Source: Hymenobacter sp. HSC-4F20 (GTDB taxonomy: Bacteria > Bacteroidota > Bacteroidia > Cytophagales > Hymenobacteraceae). From it: a stretch of 64,000 bases of DNA. Shown here piece by piece: positions 16,076 through 24,271 of the stretch; position 1 is the first letter of the stretch; each line of letters opens with the position of its first letter. The DNA lies in assembly GCF_019599275.1 (NCBI RefSeq), contig NZ_JAHZTD010000001.1:1054001-1118000 (forward strand), given 5' to 3'. The notes below the pieces were generated by a model. The model was not told where the DNA came from and did no database searches. It worked only from the letters and a program-made list of their open reading frames with translations. The position numbers were made by a program, and so were the translations under genes.

Positions 16076-16585
16076 TCATTTACCGAGTCTCCCCCCGCCA
16101 GTTGCACGTTCATCACTGGTCTTTATTACTTTAGGAGGCTGTAGATGCGCGGGGTTTCGATCTGGGTTGTGACCTTTTAATGCATTTAGCACCCCAGTGA
16201 TGTAATGCAAAGGTACTGGGAAGCTCATTCCGGCAGTAAGTATCCCTAACTGAGTGACGGCATCTTTCTCATGTTGGCTTTTTGCATAGTCAACCGTGTA
16301 TTCGGAATATTGATTGAATTGCGCTTTAACAGATTCATTATGAGATTGGCATACATTAAGCCATTCTAAGGCCTTCTTTCTATCACCTGCTAAGGCCCAT
16401 AATACTGCATAGTTGCCGCATGTCCTGGGTCCAAGCGGCCCTCTAACTGAAGTTATGCCTCCGCCTACAGGAATTGGTACCAGCCAAGCTTTTAAGCTTG
16501 CGGGAGCTGCATCGCCAGCCTCTGTCCAAATCCAATCGACGTTTTTGCGGATTTCCGCTTTAATGTTTTCAGGTATCTCTGCCAT
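16076..16585 (-). CDS. Hypothetical protein in accessory region
   Basis: 169 aa, not recognised. It starts MAEIPENIKAEIRKNVDWIW and has a glycine-rich central segment (VPIPVGGGITSVRGPLGPRT), a helical repeat-like part (NYAVLWALAGDRKKALEWLN, resembling a single TPR-like hairpin), and a polar tail. It is AT-richer than the structural genes and stands alone on the reverse strand between two terminators or promoters. This is typical of a phage moron gene. No function can be assigned. Confidence 0.65.
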   Translation of the reverse strand: MAEIPENIKAEIRKNVDWIWTEAGDAAPASLKAWLVPIPVGGGITSVRGPLGPRTCGNYAVLWALAGDRKKALEWLNVCQSHNESVKAQFNQYSEYTVDYAKSQHEKDAVTQLGILTAGMSFPVPLHYITGVLNALKGHNPDRNPAHLQPPKVIKTSDERATGGGRLGK

Positions 16586-16657
16586 AGGAGTTTAAATTAA
16601 GTTGGTATTTCTAATATATAAATATTCATAATACTTCACAACTATTTCATATTATTA

Positions 16658-16686
16658 TTGACAGCGCCGGTTCTGCTGCATACGGT
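16658..16686 (+). promoter_or_regulatory. Sigma70-like promoter before the 16723 gene
   Basis: TTGACA (16658-16663), 17 bases, then TACGGT (16681-16686). The -35 is a perfect match to the proteobacterial consensus and the -10 a weak one. Confidence 0.4.
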
Positions 16687-16722
16687 CGAAGCTTCTAATC
16701 AACGCCCGCAGAAAGGGTATGC

Positions 16723-16938
16723 ATGACCATCGCTACCAATTGGACCAAAAACCGCCAAGCTATCACCGGCCTAGACTATACCCCTATCGCCGCGCACCTG
16801 GAGGCAGCCGAAGCCCGCCGCAACCCAAATGATACGTCGAGCAACCAGCATTTTTTGAAAACGCTGTTTCAGGCTACCGACCAGCACGAGGCCGGCAAGC
16901 AGCTGCCCATTTTCCCGAAGCTAGCATTGAAAAACTGA
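16723..16938 (+). CDS. Small hypothetical protein (71 aa)
   Basis: ATG 16723 with AGAAAGG 9 bases upstream and a TTGACA promoter candidate further up. The sequence starts MTIATNWTKNRQAITGLDYT and is polar with no motif. It converges with the 586-aa nuclease-like gene, whose stop lies 28 bases away. Because of the opposed orientation and small size it could be an independent moron. Function unknown. Confidence 0.5.
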   Translation: MTIATNWTKNRQAITGLDYTPIAAHLEAAEARRNPNDTSSNQHFLKTLFQATDQHEAGKQLPIFPKLALKN

Positions 16939-16965
16939 ACGATATGTCAGCCCATAGTTGATGAG

Positions 16966-18726
16966 TTATTTTCCTCCGTTGGCCAATAAGTAGTTCCTGA
17001 CTATTCCAACCTGTGTGTCCGAGACTGGGGCTATTCCCTTCGAGCTGGCATAACCCTCCAAGAATTGCGCAAACGGTTTGGTACCTTTCATCACCCGTGC
17101 TATCAAATCTTGCTGGTTTTTAGGGTTCGAGCCCCGTTCACGACCCTTACCGTATAAATAGTACTGTTCCAAAAGGTCCAACAGCCGAAGTTTCTTGTTT
17201 GCAATAAGATGATCCTGATAAGTAATCAGCGTATCAATATCAATGATGGTGATGGGGCGCACGCGACCGTGTTGCGCGATCAAACCCTTGGCGCGTAGTC
17301 GGATCAGTTCCTGCTGCAGCCAAGAGTCTACTAAAGCGTTCAGACCTGGCATGTTGTAAACAGAATTGTGTACAAGCAAGATGGGGTAGATAATTAGGTG
17401 GTTTGGCTGCGCAATTTTATCATACGCGGCGTTTCCCGACAAAACGCGCTGGATGTTACGCAACAATTGCAACACCGCGGTTTTGCTGAGCCGGTCAGTA
17501 ACGGGATCGGTACTGCGCCGGAAGAATTTACTCCCTAACTCATCTACGAAGCCGCTGAAGTTATCACCCTTCTTAAATACCTTATTGATATCAACGTCTT
17601 TTGACTCTAGGATAATGACGCGCTTGGTCTCCCGAAAATAATAATCAGGTTCAACGCCACCATCGTCAGCTAATATGCCACTGTCCTCCATCTCTTTACC
17701 GCTTATTGCAATGCCGCGCTTTTTGTAAATGGCATCCATAATTGGATTGAGCATGTATTCCTCGGAGAACTCCTTTTTATAGAGCGTGCCCCATTCTTCT
17801 CCTTTCAATAAGGCCCTACCAGACGCATCGTTCAGTTTTTTAATACGCCAGTAAAGCCCTTTGTGCAGCATCTCAACCACGAAACGGGGATAGACCACAA
17901 CATACTCCCTTTCATTTAGCTTAAACAAAGGGGTTTCACGAACCGAGAAATAGTCGTCGGTAATCAAATTGGCCCCGTCAGCTAGTATGAAATGATCAAG
18001 AAACCTTCGATCATCCTCTTCCTGAACTACGATAGTACCTGTCGAATTGCTCTTGGTTTGATCCCAAATGATCTTGATCAAGCTGAAAATACGCCGGCTG
18101 TATTCCTGCCATGTTTCGCACTCCATGTTTTTCAGGAATGCAGCAAGTAAATCGTGATACTTTTCCCGTTCCTGCAAGAAAGTAAAAAGCTGTATCGACT
18201 TAGCCATCTGGCTGATCATGAGCTTTTCGATCCCTTCTTGATTTATATCGAACCGAGAATGACTATTGAGCAGGGCCAGTCGGGCAAAGCGATCAACCCC
18301 CGGCAATTCAGGAGCATTGTCTAGCGATGTATTTTCAGCGTTGACTACCTCGTCATTGACAGCAAAGAAAAGCCGAAATAGATTTTGTTCTATTTCAACT
18401 TCTGACTGTGTCGCGGGCTCGTCGGGACGCGGAAAGATTAACTGAAAAATCTTGAGGGCAGATTCTGGAGCGGCTATGCTGACAAGCGCATTAGTTTGGC
18501 GCTCTATCTGTTCGAGTTTTCGATAAATACGCTCGGCCTCTTCTCGGTTGTGATGTCCGAATACACGGGGGAAGGTTTTCCGAAAATCTTCAAGCTGCTG
18601 GATGTTAAGCAGATAATTTGCTATTTGAAGTAGGGTCGGCCGGTCTATTCCTGCTAAATACTCTTCCTTTGGTCTAATGGGCTCGTCATAGATCTGGTCA
18701 AACGTTACAAGCAGATATTGGCGCAT
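16966..18726 (-). CDS. Unrecognised large protein with PD-(D/E)XK nuclease motif; defence candidate
   Basis: 586 aa. I do not recognise the family. Near residues 359-377 the sequence EPDYYFRETKRVIILESKD gives P360-D361, E374 and K376, a textbook PD-(D/E)XK nuclease centre (D-x12-E-S-K). The 340 residues before it are helical with no motif seen; the 210 after it hold LLRNIQRVLSG and YPILLVHNSVYNMPGLNALV. A large nuclease-like gene on the opposite strand between the early and packaging modules, with its own promoter region, is a typical site for phage-borne anti-phage defence or restriction genes. No partner gene is evident. Confidence 0.6.
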   Translation of the reverse strand: MRQYLLVTFDQIYDEPIRPKEEYLAGIDRPTLLQIANYLLNIQQLEDFRKTFPRVFGHHNREEAERIYRKLEQIERQTNALVSIAAPESALKIFQLIFPRPDEPATQSEVEIEQNLFRLFFAVNDEVVNAENTSLDNAPELPGVDRFARLALLNSHSRFDINQEGIEKLMISQMAKSIQLFTFLQEREKYHDLLAAFLKNMECETWQEYSRRIFSLIKIIWDQTKSNSTGTIVVQEEDDRRFLDHFILADGANLITDDYFSVRETPLFKLNEREYVVVYPRFVVEMLHKGLYWRIKKLNDASGRALLKGEEWGTLYKKEFSEEYMLNPIMDAIYKKRGIAISGKEMEDSGILADDGGVEPDYYFRETKRVIILESKDVDINKVFKKGDNFSGFVDELGSKFFRRSTDPVTDRLSKTAVLQLLRNIQRVLSGNAAYDKIAQPNHLIIYPILLVHNSVYNMPGLNALVDSWLQQELIRLRAKGLIAQHGRVRPITIIDIDTLITYQDHLIANKKLRLLDLLEQYYLYGKGRERGSNPKNQQDLIARVMKGTKPFAQFLEGYASSKGIAPVSDTQVGIVRNYLLANGGK

Positions 18727-18800
18727 ATGATAGATTTTCTAAGCCCGTTGCCTCGCAATCTATTGATTAAACCTTACTCGGCAAGTACTAGATTGACCTA

Positions 18801-18830
18801 TTGACGACGTGTCCCTGCATAGTGCATAAT
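18801..18830 (+). promoter_or_regulatory. Sigma70-like promoter upstream of terminase genes
   Basis: TTGACG (18801-18806), 18 bases, CATAAT (18825-18830). A second TTGACC overlaps just upstream (18794-18799). It is the best promoter candidate in the 266-base gap between the nuclease-like gene and terS and may drive the late operon. Confidence 0.5.
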
Positions 18831-18992
18831 CACCCTATGCCACGCCGTCTATTCTGGGGGTTGCGCCCGTCAACCTAGCATACCAAGCCTTTATCGAGAT
18901 GCCGGCCAGTGGCGGTTGTAGGACACCGAGAAATAGAGGCAAACGGGCAAACTATCTTGACCAACGACATGCCGCTAGGATAAGCTGGGTGC

Positions 18993-19700
18993 ATGGCCTC
19001 AAAGCTCAATCTCAAGCAGCAACGCTTCTGCGAAGAATACATCATCGACCTGAATGCAACGCGAGCCGCTAAGGAAGCGGGCTATTCGGCGCGGACGGCC
19101 TATTCTATTGGGAATGAAAACCTGAGTAAACCTGAAATTCAGGAATACATTCAGCAGTTGGTCAAGGAACGGTCACAGCGTACCGAGATAACCGCCGATA
19201 TGGTGCTGAAACGCTTTTGGGAGATTGCCACGGTGGACCCCAACGAAATCATTCAGCTGCGCCGGGTCTGCTGCCGCTTCTGCTATGGCAAGGACCATGA
19301 GTATCAGTGGACCGAAAAGGAGTTTCGCCGTGCTGAGGAAAACGCCATACAGGAAAATAAGCCTATACCTGTCAACGCTGGGGGATTTGGGTTCGATCAT
19401 ACGCTGGACCCGCACCCGAAATGTCCCGATTGCCGCGGTGAAGGCCGCGAGGATGTCCACTTGGGCGACACGCGCAAGCTCAGCGGCCCAGCTAAGGCGC
19501 TGTATGCCGGTATCAAGCAGAGCCGCGACGGCATGGAAGTGAAGCTAAACAGCCAGATTAAGGCGCTGGAAAACGTGGCGCGTCACCTGGGCATGTTCAC
19601 CGAGAAGCCTGCGCCACCGCCTGCTGCCGCTGATGTTATTCCACAACAGGAATACACGTTGCAGCCCGACGAGGACGTGCCTGATGCACCAATCCTCTAA
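18993..19700 (+). CDS. terS: Terminase small subunit with inserted zinc-finger-like motif
   Basis: 235 aa. The N terminus (LNLKQQRFCEEYIIDLNATR then AAKEAGYSARTAYSIGNENL) is the Terminase_2 helix-turn-helix that recognises packaging sites. In the middle, CCRFCYGKDHEYQW and CPDCRGEGRE provide two CxxC pairs about 50 residues apart, suggesting a bound zinc. The C terminus is helical, then proline-rich. It overlaps terL by 17 bases and opens the late operon. Confidence 0.88.
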   Translation: MASKLNLKQQRFCEEYIIDLNATRAAKEAGYSARTAYSIGNENLSKPEIQEYIQQLVKERSQRTEITADMVLKRFWEIATVDPNEIIQLRRVCCRFCYGKDHEYQWTEKEFRRAEENAIQENKPIPVNAGGFGFDHTLDPHPKCPDCRGEGREDVHLGDTRKLSGPAKALYAGIKQSRDGMEVKLNSQIKALENVARHLGMFTEKPAPPPAAADVIPQQEYTLQPDEDVPDAPIL

Positions 19701-20982
19701 CGGCCCGGTCGCGCTCACCCCTAAACAGGCCAACATATTTGTTTGGGGCTGGCAGGTATCGGCCCGTTTTCGTGATGCAGTCTGCGGACGCCGATTTGGG
19801 AAAACATTCCTCGGCAAGGCCGAAATGCGCCGCGCCGCCCGGCTGGCCATGCAGTGGAACGTCAGCGTTGAAGATGAGATCTGGTATGCGGCCCCGACGT
19901 TCAAGCAGGCCAAGCGGGTGTTCTGGCGCCGGCTCAAGCAGGCTATCCCCGCCAACTGGCGCACAGGTAAGCCCAACGAAACCGAATGTTCCATCACGCT
20001 GATCACTGGCCACGTCATCCGCATTGTCGGCCTTGACACCTATGACAACCTGCGCGGCTCGGGCCTGTTCTTCGTGTTGATTGACGAATGGGCCGACTGC
20101 CCCTATGAGGCATGGCAAGAGGTGCTGCGCCCCATGCTCTCGACCTGTAAGTACGTCGTCAACGGCGTGCAGCGCGTCGGAGGTCATGCCTTGCGGATCG
20201 GTACGCCCAAAGGATTTAACCACTGTTACGACACGTATCAAGACGGGCAGGGTAAGGAGCCGGACCACAAAAGCTGGCTGTACACCTCGCTCGACGGCGG
20301 CAACGTGCCGGCCGAGGAAATCGAAGCCGCCCGGCGAAATCTGGACCTGCGCACGTTTCGGCAGGAATACGAGGCCAGCTTTGAGAATTACCAGGGCGTT
20401 ATTTACTACTGCTTCGACCGTCGCCTGAACAACACCACGGCGTTAATCAATCCCGGTGAAGATCTGCACATCGGCGCGGATTTCAACGTCAGCAAGATGG
20501 CCGGCATCGTCCATGTCATCCGCGACGGTAAGCCAATGGCTCTTATGGAGTTGGTCAACATCTTCGACACCCCGGCGCTGATCGAGAAAATTGACGCGAC
20601 CTTTCCGGGCCATCGCATTATCATCTACCCGGATGCTTCGGGCGACAACCGCAAGAGCACCAACGCCAGCGCCACCGACATTGCTTTACTGCGGAAAGCG
20701 GGCTACACCGTCATAGTCGATGCCGCAAACCCGTCGGTGAAAGACCGCATCAACAGCATGAACGCCATGTTCTGTAACACCTATGGAGAACGGCGCTACC
20801 TAGTCAACACGGCTAAGTGCCCGGTCTATACGAAGTCACTGGAACGTCAGGTCTGGGACGACAAAGGCGAACCCGACAAGAAATCAGGCTTCGACCATCC
20901 GAACGATGGGGCGGGCTACTGCATCACCAAGCTTTACCCCATCCGCGGCCGTGGCATCCAGCGCGTTACGCTCGGCAAGTAA
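19684..20982 (+). CDS. terL: Terminase large subunit
   Basis: 432 aa from ATG 19684; upstream in-frame codons lie within terS. Walker A is CGRRFGKT near residue 34, Walker B is FFVLIDEWAD, with the coupling motif near IGTPKG. The nuclease domain shows GADFNVSKMAGI (first acid), IIIYPDASGDN (second) and a C-terminal FDHPNDGAGY (last acid). The ATPase drives genome packaging and the nuclease cuts the concatemer. Start and neighbouring gene order are standard for siphophages. Confidence 0.94.
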   Translation: MHQSSNGPVALTPKQANIFVWGWQVSARFRDAVCGRRFGKTFLGKAEMRRAARLAMQWNVSVEDEIWYAAPTFKQAKRVFWRRLKQAIPANWRTGKPNETECSITLITGHVIRIVGLDTYDNLRGSGLFFVLIDEWADCPYEAWQEVLRPMLSTCKYVVNGVQRVGGHALRIGTPKGFNHCYDTYQDGQGKEPDHKSWLYTSLDGGNVPAEEIEAARRNLDLRTFRQEYEASFENYQGVIYYCFDRRLNNTTALINPGEDLHIGADFNVSKMAGIVHVIRDGKPMALMELVNIFDTPALIEKIDATFPGHRIIIYPDASGDNRKSTNASATDIALLRKAGYTVIVDAANPSVKDRINSMNAMFCNTYGERRYLVNTAKCPVYTKSLERQVWDDKGEPDKKSGFDHPNDGAGYCITKLYPIRGRGIQRVTLGK

Positions 20983-20988
20983 TCCGGC

Positions 20989-21017
20989 TTGCGCGCAGTC
21001 TGGGGCTGTGGCATACT
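20989..21017 (+). promoter_or_regulatory. Sigma70-like promoter after terL
   Basis: TTGCGC (20989-20994), exactly 17 bases, CATACT (21012-21017), lying in the 60-base gap before the 21043 gene, which has a strong AAGGAG ribosome site. The same GTG(G/C)CATACT block recurs at 26122-26131, upstream of the capsid gene. Confidence 0.45.
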
Positions 21018-21042
21018 GTCGGGCAACAACAAGGAGCGACAT

Positions 21043-21354
21043 ATGCCTGATACGTTCAACATCACCGGCAACGGCAACACGGATATGGGCTATGTCGGCG
21101 AGGTGCCGCGCTTTCAAAGCTACCTCGGCACGCTGTTCGTCGCCGGCACCTTCGGCGGCGGCACATTGAAATTCCAAGCCTCGCCCGACGATGTAACGTG
21201 GTTCGACATTCCCGATCAGGCCGGCAACGTGGTCAACATCACCGCCCAATCGATGCGCAACCTTGAATTCGGAACGGGTGGCATCCGCCTGCGGGCCGTT
21301 TTGAGCGGGGCAACGTCGCCCAACCTCAAGGTCTGGCTAAAGGACACCAACTAA
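21043..21354 (+). CDS. Small beta-rich phage structural protein, hypothetical
   Basis: 103 aa from ATG 21043, with AAGGAG 7 bases upstream; the open frame further up lacks a ribosome site. The beta-rich sequence (VAGTFGGGTLKFQASPDDVT then WFDIPDQAGNV and IRLRAVLSGATSPNLKVWL) resembles the small jelly-roll-like decoration or fibre-attached proteins seen in phages. Its stop TAA overlaps the ATG of the SGNH gene (TAATG), which links it to that enzyme. A virion surface role is inferred. Confidence 0.7.
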   Translation: MPDTFNITGNGNTDMGYVGEVPRFQSYLGTLFVAGTFGGGTLKFQASPDDVTWFDIPDQAGNVVNITAQSMRNLEFGTGGIRLRAVLSGATSPNLKVWLKDTN

Positions 21355-22592
21355 TGCTCAAAGTTCCTTTCAAAGGCTCCCGACCCAATATCTATGAGCC
21401 TGTAGGGATTGCGATTTTTGGCGACAGCCAGACAGCGCAGAATACTGCTGCTGCCAATCGCTTTGAGGGGAATGGCTGGCTGGTTCAGTTAAACATGGTT
21501 ACCGGCCAGCGGTACATTTTCAATCACTCGCTCAACTTTGGGGTATCCGGAAACAGCAGCGCCCAAGCGCTTGCCCGTGTGTCGGAAGTCGTCAATTGCT
21601 CGGCCCAAGAGGTTATCGTGTTACTCGGCGCGAATGACCGCGCAGGCAAACTCCCGGCGCAAACCACCATCGACAACGTTACGGCAATCGTGGCCGCAAT
21701 CACCGCTGTCGGCAAAAAAGTAACGATCATTTCTCACCTGCCCCGTCGTGATGCCAGCTTTGTGGCGGCGGGATTCACAGCCAGCGAAATCGTCACCGCC
21801 AAAGACAATACCGAGATTGTCAATGCTGCACTTAAGCAACTGGCCAGCCCGGTTGTGCGCTATGCTGACGCTTATTCACTGTGGGTTGATCCAGTTGATC
21901 GCCAGGCCAAAGTCGGCCTAACGCTGGACGATCTGCATCAGAATGCCGCGGGCGCTAACCTTATTATGCGCACGCTCTATGACATCTTCACCCCCATTTA
22001 CGGCGTACGTGAATTTAGACTTGACCCCAACAACCGCTTTGTGAACACGAATTTCGCTGGCAGCGGCGGTTCGCTTAGTGGGTGTACAGGTAGTCTCGCT
22101 GCGAACCATCTGTCGCTTGGGAGTGCGCCAACAGGAACGGCTGGCCGCGTCTTCAGTAAGACCAGCCGAGGCGGTCAGCGGATGGATTTCGACTTCCCTG
22201 CAGGCGGATCGGCTACCGATAACTTCCGATGCATTCAGCGCCTGACATCATCGGGCGAAACCGGCAAGTACGCCTATTACGAGGTCGAACTTGACATCTT
22301 GAATGCCGGTATCGGAAGCGGCATCTGGCGCACGTTAAGCGCAGAATTGCAGACATCTGTTGGTTCCCTGTCCATTGGCAATGACCGGGCAGGCACGTCT
22401 GACCCCATGGGGCTAGACCTCATGCTTGAATTCATGCGTGCGAAAGGTCGCACGCTGCTGCTACGCACCCCAGCGATGGCCATTCCTGCAGCTACCTATG
22501 TTGAGGGCCGTTTTAATATCGAGGCCAACACGACGGGTGGCCCCTTGGCGGGCAGCATCGAACTGCTGAATGAGCAACTGGTGATTTACTGA
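21354..22592 (+). CDS. SGNH/GDSL-type hydrolase, virion-associated esterase candidate
   Basis: 412 aa. All four SGNH blocks are visible in the first 210 residues: GIAIFGDSQTAQN (block I Ser), LNFGVSGNSS (Gly), VIVLLGANDRAGK (Asn) and DDLHQNAAGANL (Asp/His). The remaining 200 residues are beta-rich (GSGGSLSGCTGSLAANHLSL) and may be a carbohydrate-binding or anchoring domain. Location between terminase and portal is unusual for a lysis gene. A capsule- or O-antigen-deacetylating virion enzyme is the best guess. Confidence 0.82.
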   Translation: MLKVPFKGSRPNIYEPVGIAIFGDSQTAQNTAAANRFEGNGWLVQLNMVTGQRYIFNHSLNFGVSGNSSAQALARVSEVVNCSAQEVIVLLGANDRAGKLPAQTTIDNVTAIVAAITAVGKKVTIISHLPRRDASFVAAGFTASEIVTAKDNTEIVNAALKQLASPVVRYADAYSLWVDPVDRQAKVGLTLDDLHQNAAGANLIMRTLYDIFTPIYGVREFRLDPNNRFVNTNFAGSGGSLSGCTGSLAANHLSLGSAPTGTAGRVFSKTSRGGQRMDFDFPAGGSATDNFRCIQRLTSSGETGKYAYYEVELDILNAGIGSGIWRTLSAELQTSVGSLSIGNDRAGTSDPMGLDLMLEFMRAKGRTLLLRTPAMAIPAATYVEGRFNIEANTTGGPLAGSIELLNEQLVIY

Positions 22593-23983
22593 TGACCCTC
22601 GACCCTTCCCTGAAGCATCCTGATTACCTCGATTATTTGCCCGTCTGGCAGAAATGCGGTGATGCCATTGCCGGGCAACGGGCAATCAAGGCACGCGGCA
22701 AGCTGTACCTGCCGGAGCTGATCGGCCACGAGAAGGAGAGCAACGACGCTTATCTGGAACGAGCCAGTTTTTTCAATGCTACCGGGCGCACGGTGGAAGG
22801 CTATGTCGGCATGGCCATGCGCAAGCCTCTGACACTTAAGGGTCCGGAAGCTATTTTGGGATGGCGCGATGACATCACCCTGACCGATGAAAGCCTAGAC
22901 GATCTCGCCGCCGACTGTATCCGCGAAACCCTGCGCTCCCGCCCTGGCGTGCTGGTCGATATGGAAGTATCGACGGGACCTCTCACCGCCGCCCAAGCTG
23001 CTGCCCTGCAACTTCGTCCTTACTTGACACTCTACAAGGCCGAAAGCATCATCAACTGGGAGCGCGCCCGCATCAATGGCGCGTATCGGCTGAAAAACGT
23101 CTTTCTGCAGGAAAGCTATGCGGATGATGACGGCAAGCTTAAGGTGCAAATCCGTCAACTGTCGATGAACAGCGGCCAGTATGAACAGATCGTTTGGCGG
23201 GAAGCAGTGGGCAAAAGCTGGGTTGAGTATTCACGGGTTACGCCGCTAAAAAACGGCGGGCCTATAATGGAAATCCCCTTCTACCCTATCTCGGCCGACA
23301 AGCCAACTATCGAGGTTGGCCCTCCCCCGATCGAGGATCTGGTCGATGTCAATATCGCCCATTACCGCAACAGCGCCGACCTCGAAAATGGCGTGCATAT
23401 CTCCGGCCTGCCCACGGCGGTGATCATTGGCTATCAGCAGCCGGACAATGCTGGCCCAATTGCCCTAGGGACCAGCACCGCACTTGTCATCCCTGACATG
23501 GGGGCTACGGTTGAATTCCTGCAAGTCGGCTCGGAAGGCTTTTCCTCGATAGAAAAGGCCATGGACCGCAAGGAACAGCATATGGCGGCGCTTGGGGCGC
23601 GTATGGTGGCACCGGAGAAGAAGCAGGCCGAGACTGCCGAGACCGCCAGCATCCGGCGCGGCGGGGAAAACAGCGTCCTGGCCGCACTGGTAGGCGTGGT
23701 TAGCCGTCAGCTGACTAAGGCGGTGACCTTTGCCGCCGACTGGATGGGCTATGAGACCAAAGACATTCTGGTTGAGCTGAACAAAGACCTCGTGCCATGG
23801 AATGTCACCTTTGACGACCTGGCTAAAGCGTGGTCACTGGTGCAGCAATCGGCATTCTCAAAAGACGTGTTCGGCGGCCTGCTGGCTTACGCCGAGATCG
23901 TGCCCGACGACTTCAACTATGAGGAAGACCAGGAAAAGGTTGTCGAGGCCGGGCCTATTGTCCTACCACCCTCCGAGGCTTGA
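22592..23983 (+). CDS. Portal protein (DUF4055 family)
   Basis: 463 aa, beginning MTLDPSLKHPDYLDYLPVWQ. The opening segment (CGDAIAGQRAIKARGKLYLP then GYVGMAMRKPLTL) and the later AHYRNSADLENGVHISGLPT plus EKAMDRKEQHMAALGARMV are characteristic of DUF4055 phage portals, which form the dodecameric gate for DNA. It starts one base before the end of the SGNH gene (TGATG). It precedes the head morphogenesis gene but is separated from it by a 288-base insertion carrying a reverse-strand gene. Confidence 0.87.
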   Translation: MTLDPSLKHPDYLDYLPVWQKCGDAIAGQRAIKARGKLYLPELIGHEKESNDAYLERASFFNATGRTVEGYVGMAMRKPLTLKGPEAILGWRDDITLTDESLDDLAADCIRETLRSRPGVLVDMEVSTGPLTAAQAAALQLRPYLTLYKAESIINWERARINGAYRLKNVFLQESYADDDGKLKVQIRQLSMNSGQYEQIVWREAVGKSWVEYSRVTPLKNGGPIMEIPFYPISADKPTIEVGPPPIEDLVDVNIAHYRNSADLENGVHISGLPTAVIIGYQQPDNAGPIALGTSTALVIPDMGATVEFLQVGSEGFSSIEKAMDRKEQHMAALGARMVAPEKKQAETAETASIRRGGENSVLAALVGVVSRQLTKAVTFAADWMGYETKDILVELNKDLVPWNVTFDDLAKAWSLVQQSAFSKDVFGGLLAYAEIVPDDFNYEEDQEKVVEAGPIVLPPSEA

Positions 23984-24010
23984 TAGAAACCTTAGGTTTG
24001 TTGATAAGCT

Positions 24011-24172
24011 CTATAGCCAGCCTAGCTTTTTTAATATCTCGATTTCAGCGGCAGAAAAAGTGTTGAGAGCAGCCTCCTTTACTTTTTCGTCCGTGTTTTC
24101 GGGATTGAACTGCATTTGCATTTTTAGGCCTACATACTTTTCAATAGCGGCATTTTCAGATGGAGTTGGCAT
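24011..24172 (-). CDS. 53-aa reverse-strand gene inserted between portal and head gene
   Basis: ATG 24172 to TAG 24011, too short for usual ORF cut-offs. The product starts MPTPSENAAIEKYVGLKMQM and ends AAEIEILKKLGWL; it is soluble, acidic to neutral and helical. The stretch is AT-rich relative to the genes on either side and runs against an otherwise unbroken rightward operon, which is typical of a late-acquired moron. No Shine-Dalgarno is obvious. Function unknown. Confidence 0.55.
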   Translation of the reverse strand: MPTPSENAAIEKYVGLKMQMQFNPENTDEKVKEAALNTFSAAEIEILKKLGWL

Positions 24173-24271
24173 GGGTCTGCTGTTGAGCAATTTATAATTA
24201 CGTGCTATCGTGAAGATACGGGCTTATCCCATTCCTCCCGCTCAGGCCATAAAGGTAGTAGGTGTACATAA

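Noticed and set aside
19636..20268. Long reverse-strand frame (210 aa) opposite terL
   Set aside because: It mirrors the codon-biased terL gene, has no ribosome site and no recognisable domain; high-GC antisense shadow.
24011..24197. Forward frame continuing across the portal-head gap
   Set aside because: It is only an open shadow from inside the portal gene; the reverse-strand 53-aa frame explains the stretch better.
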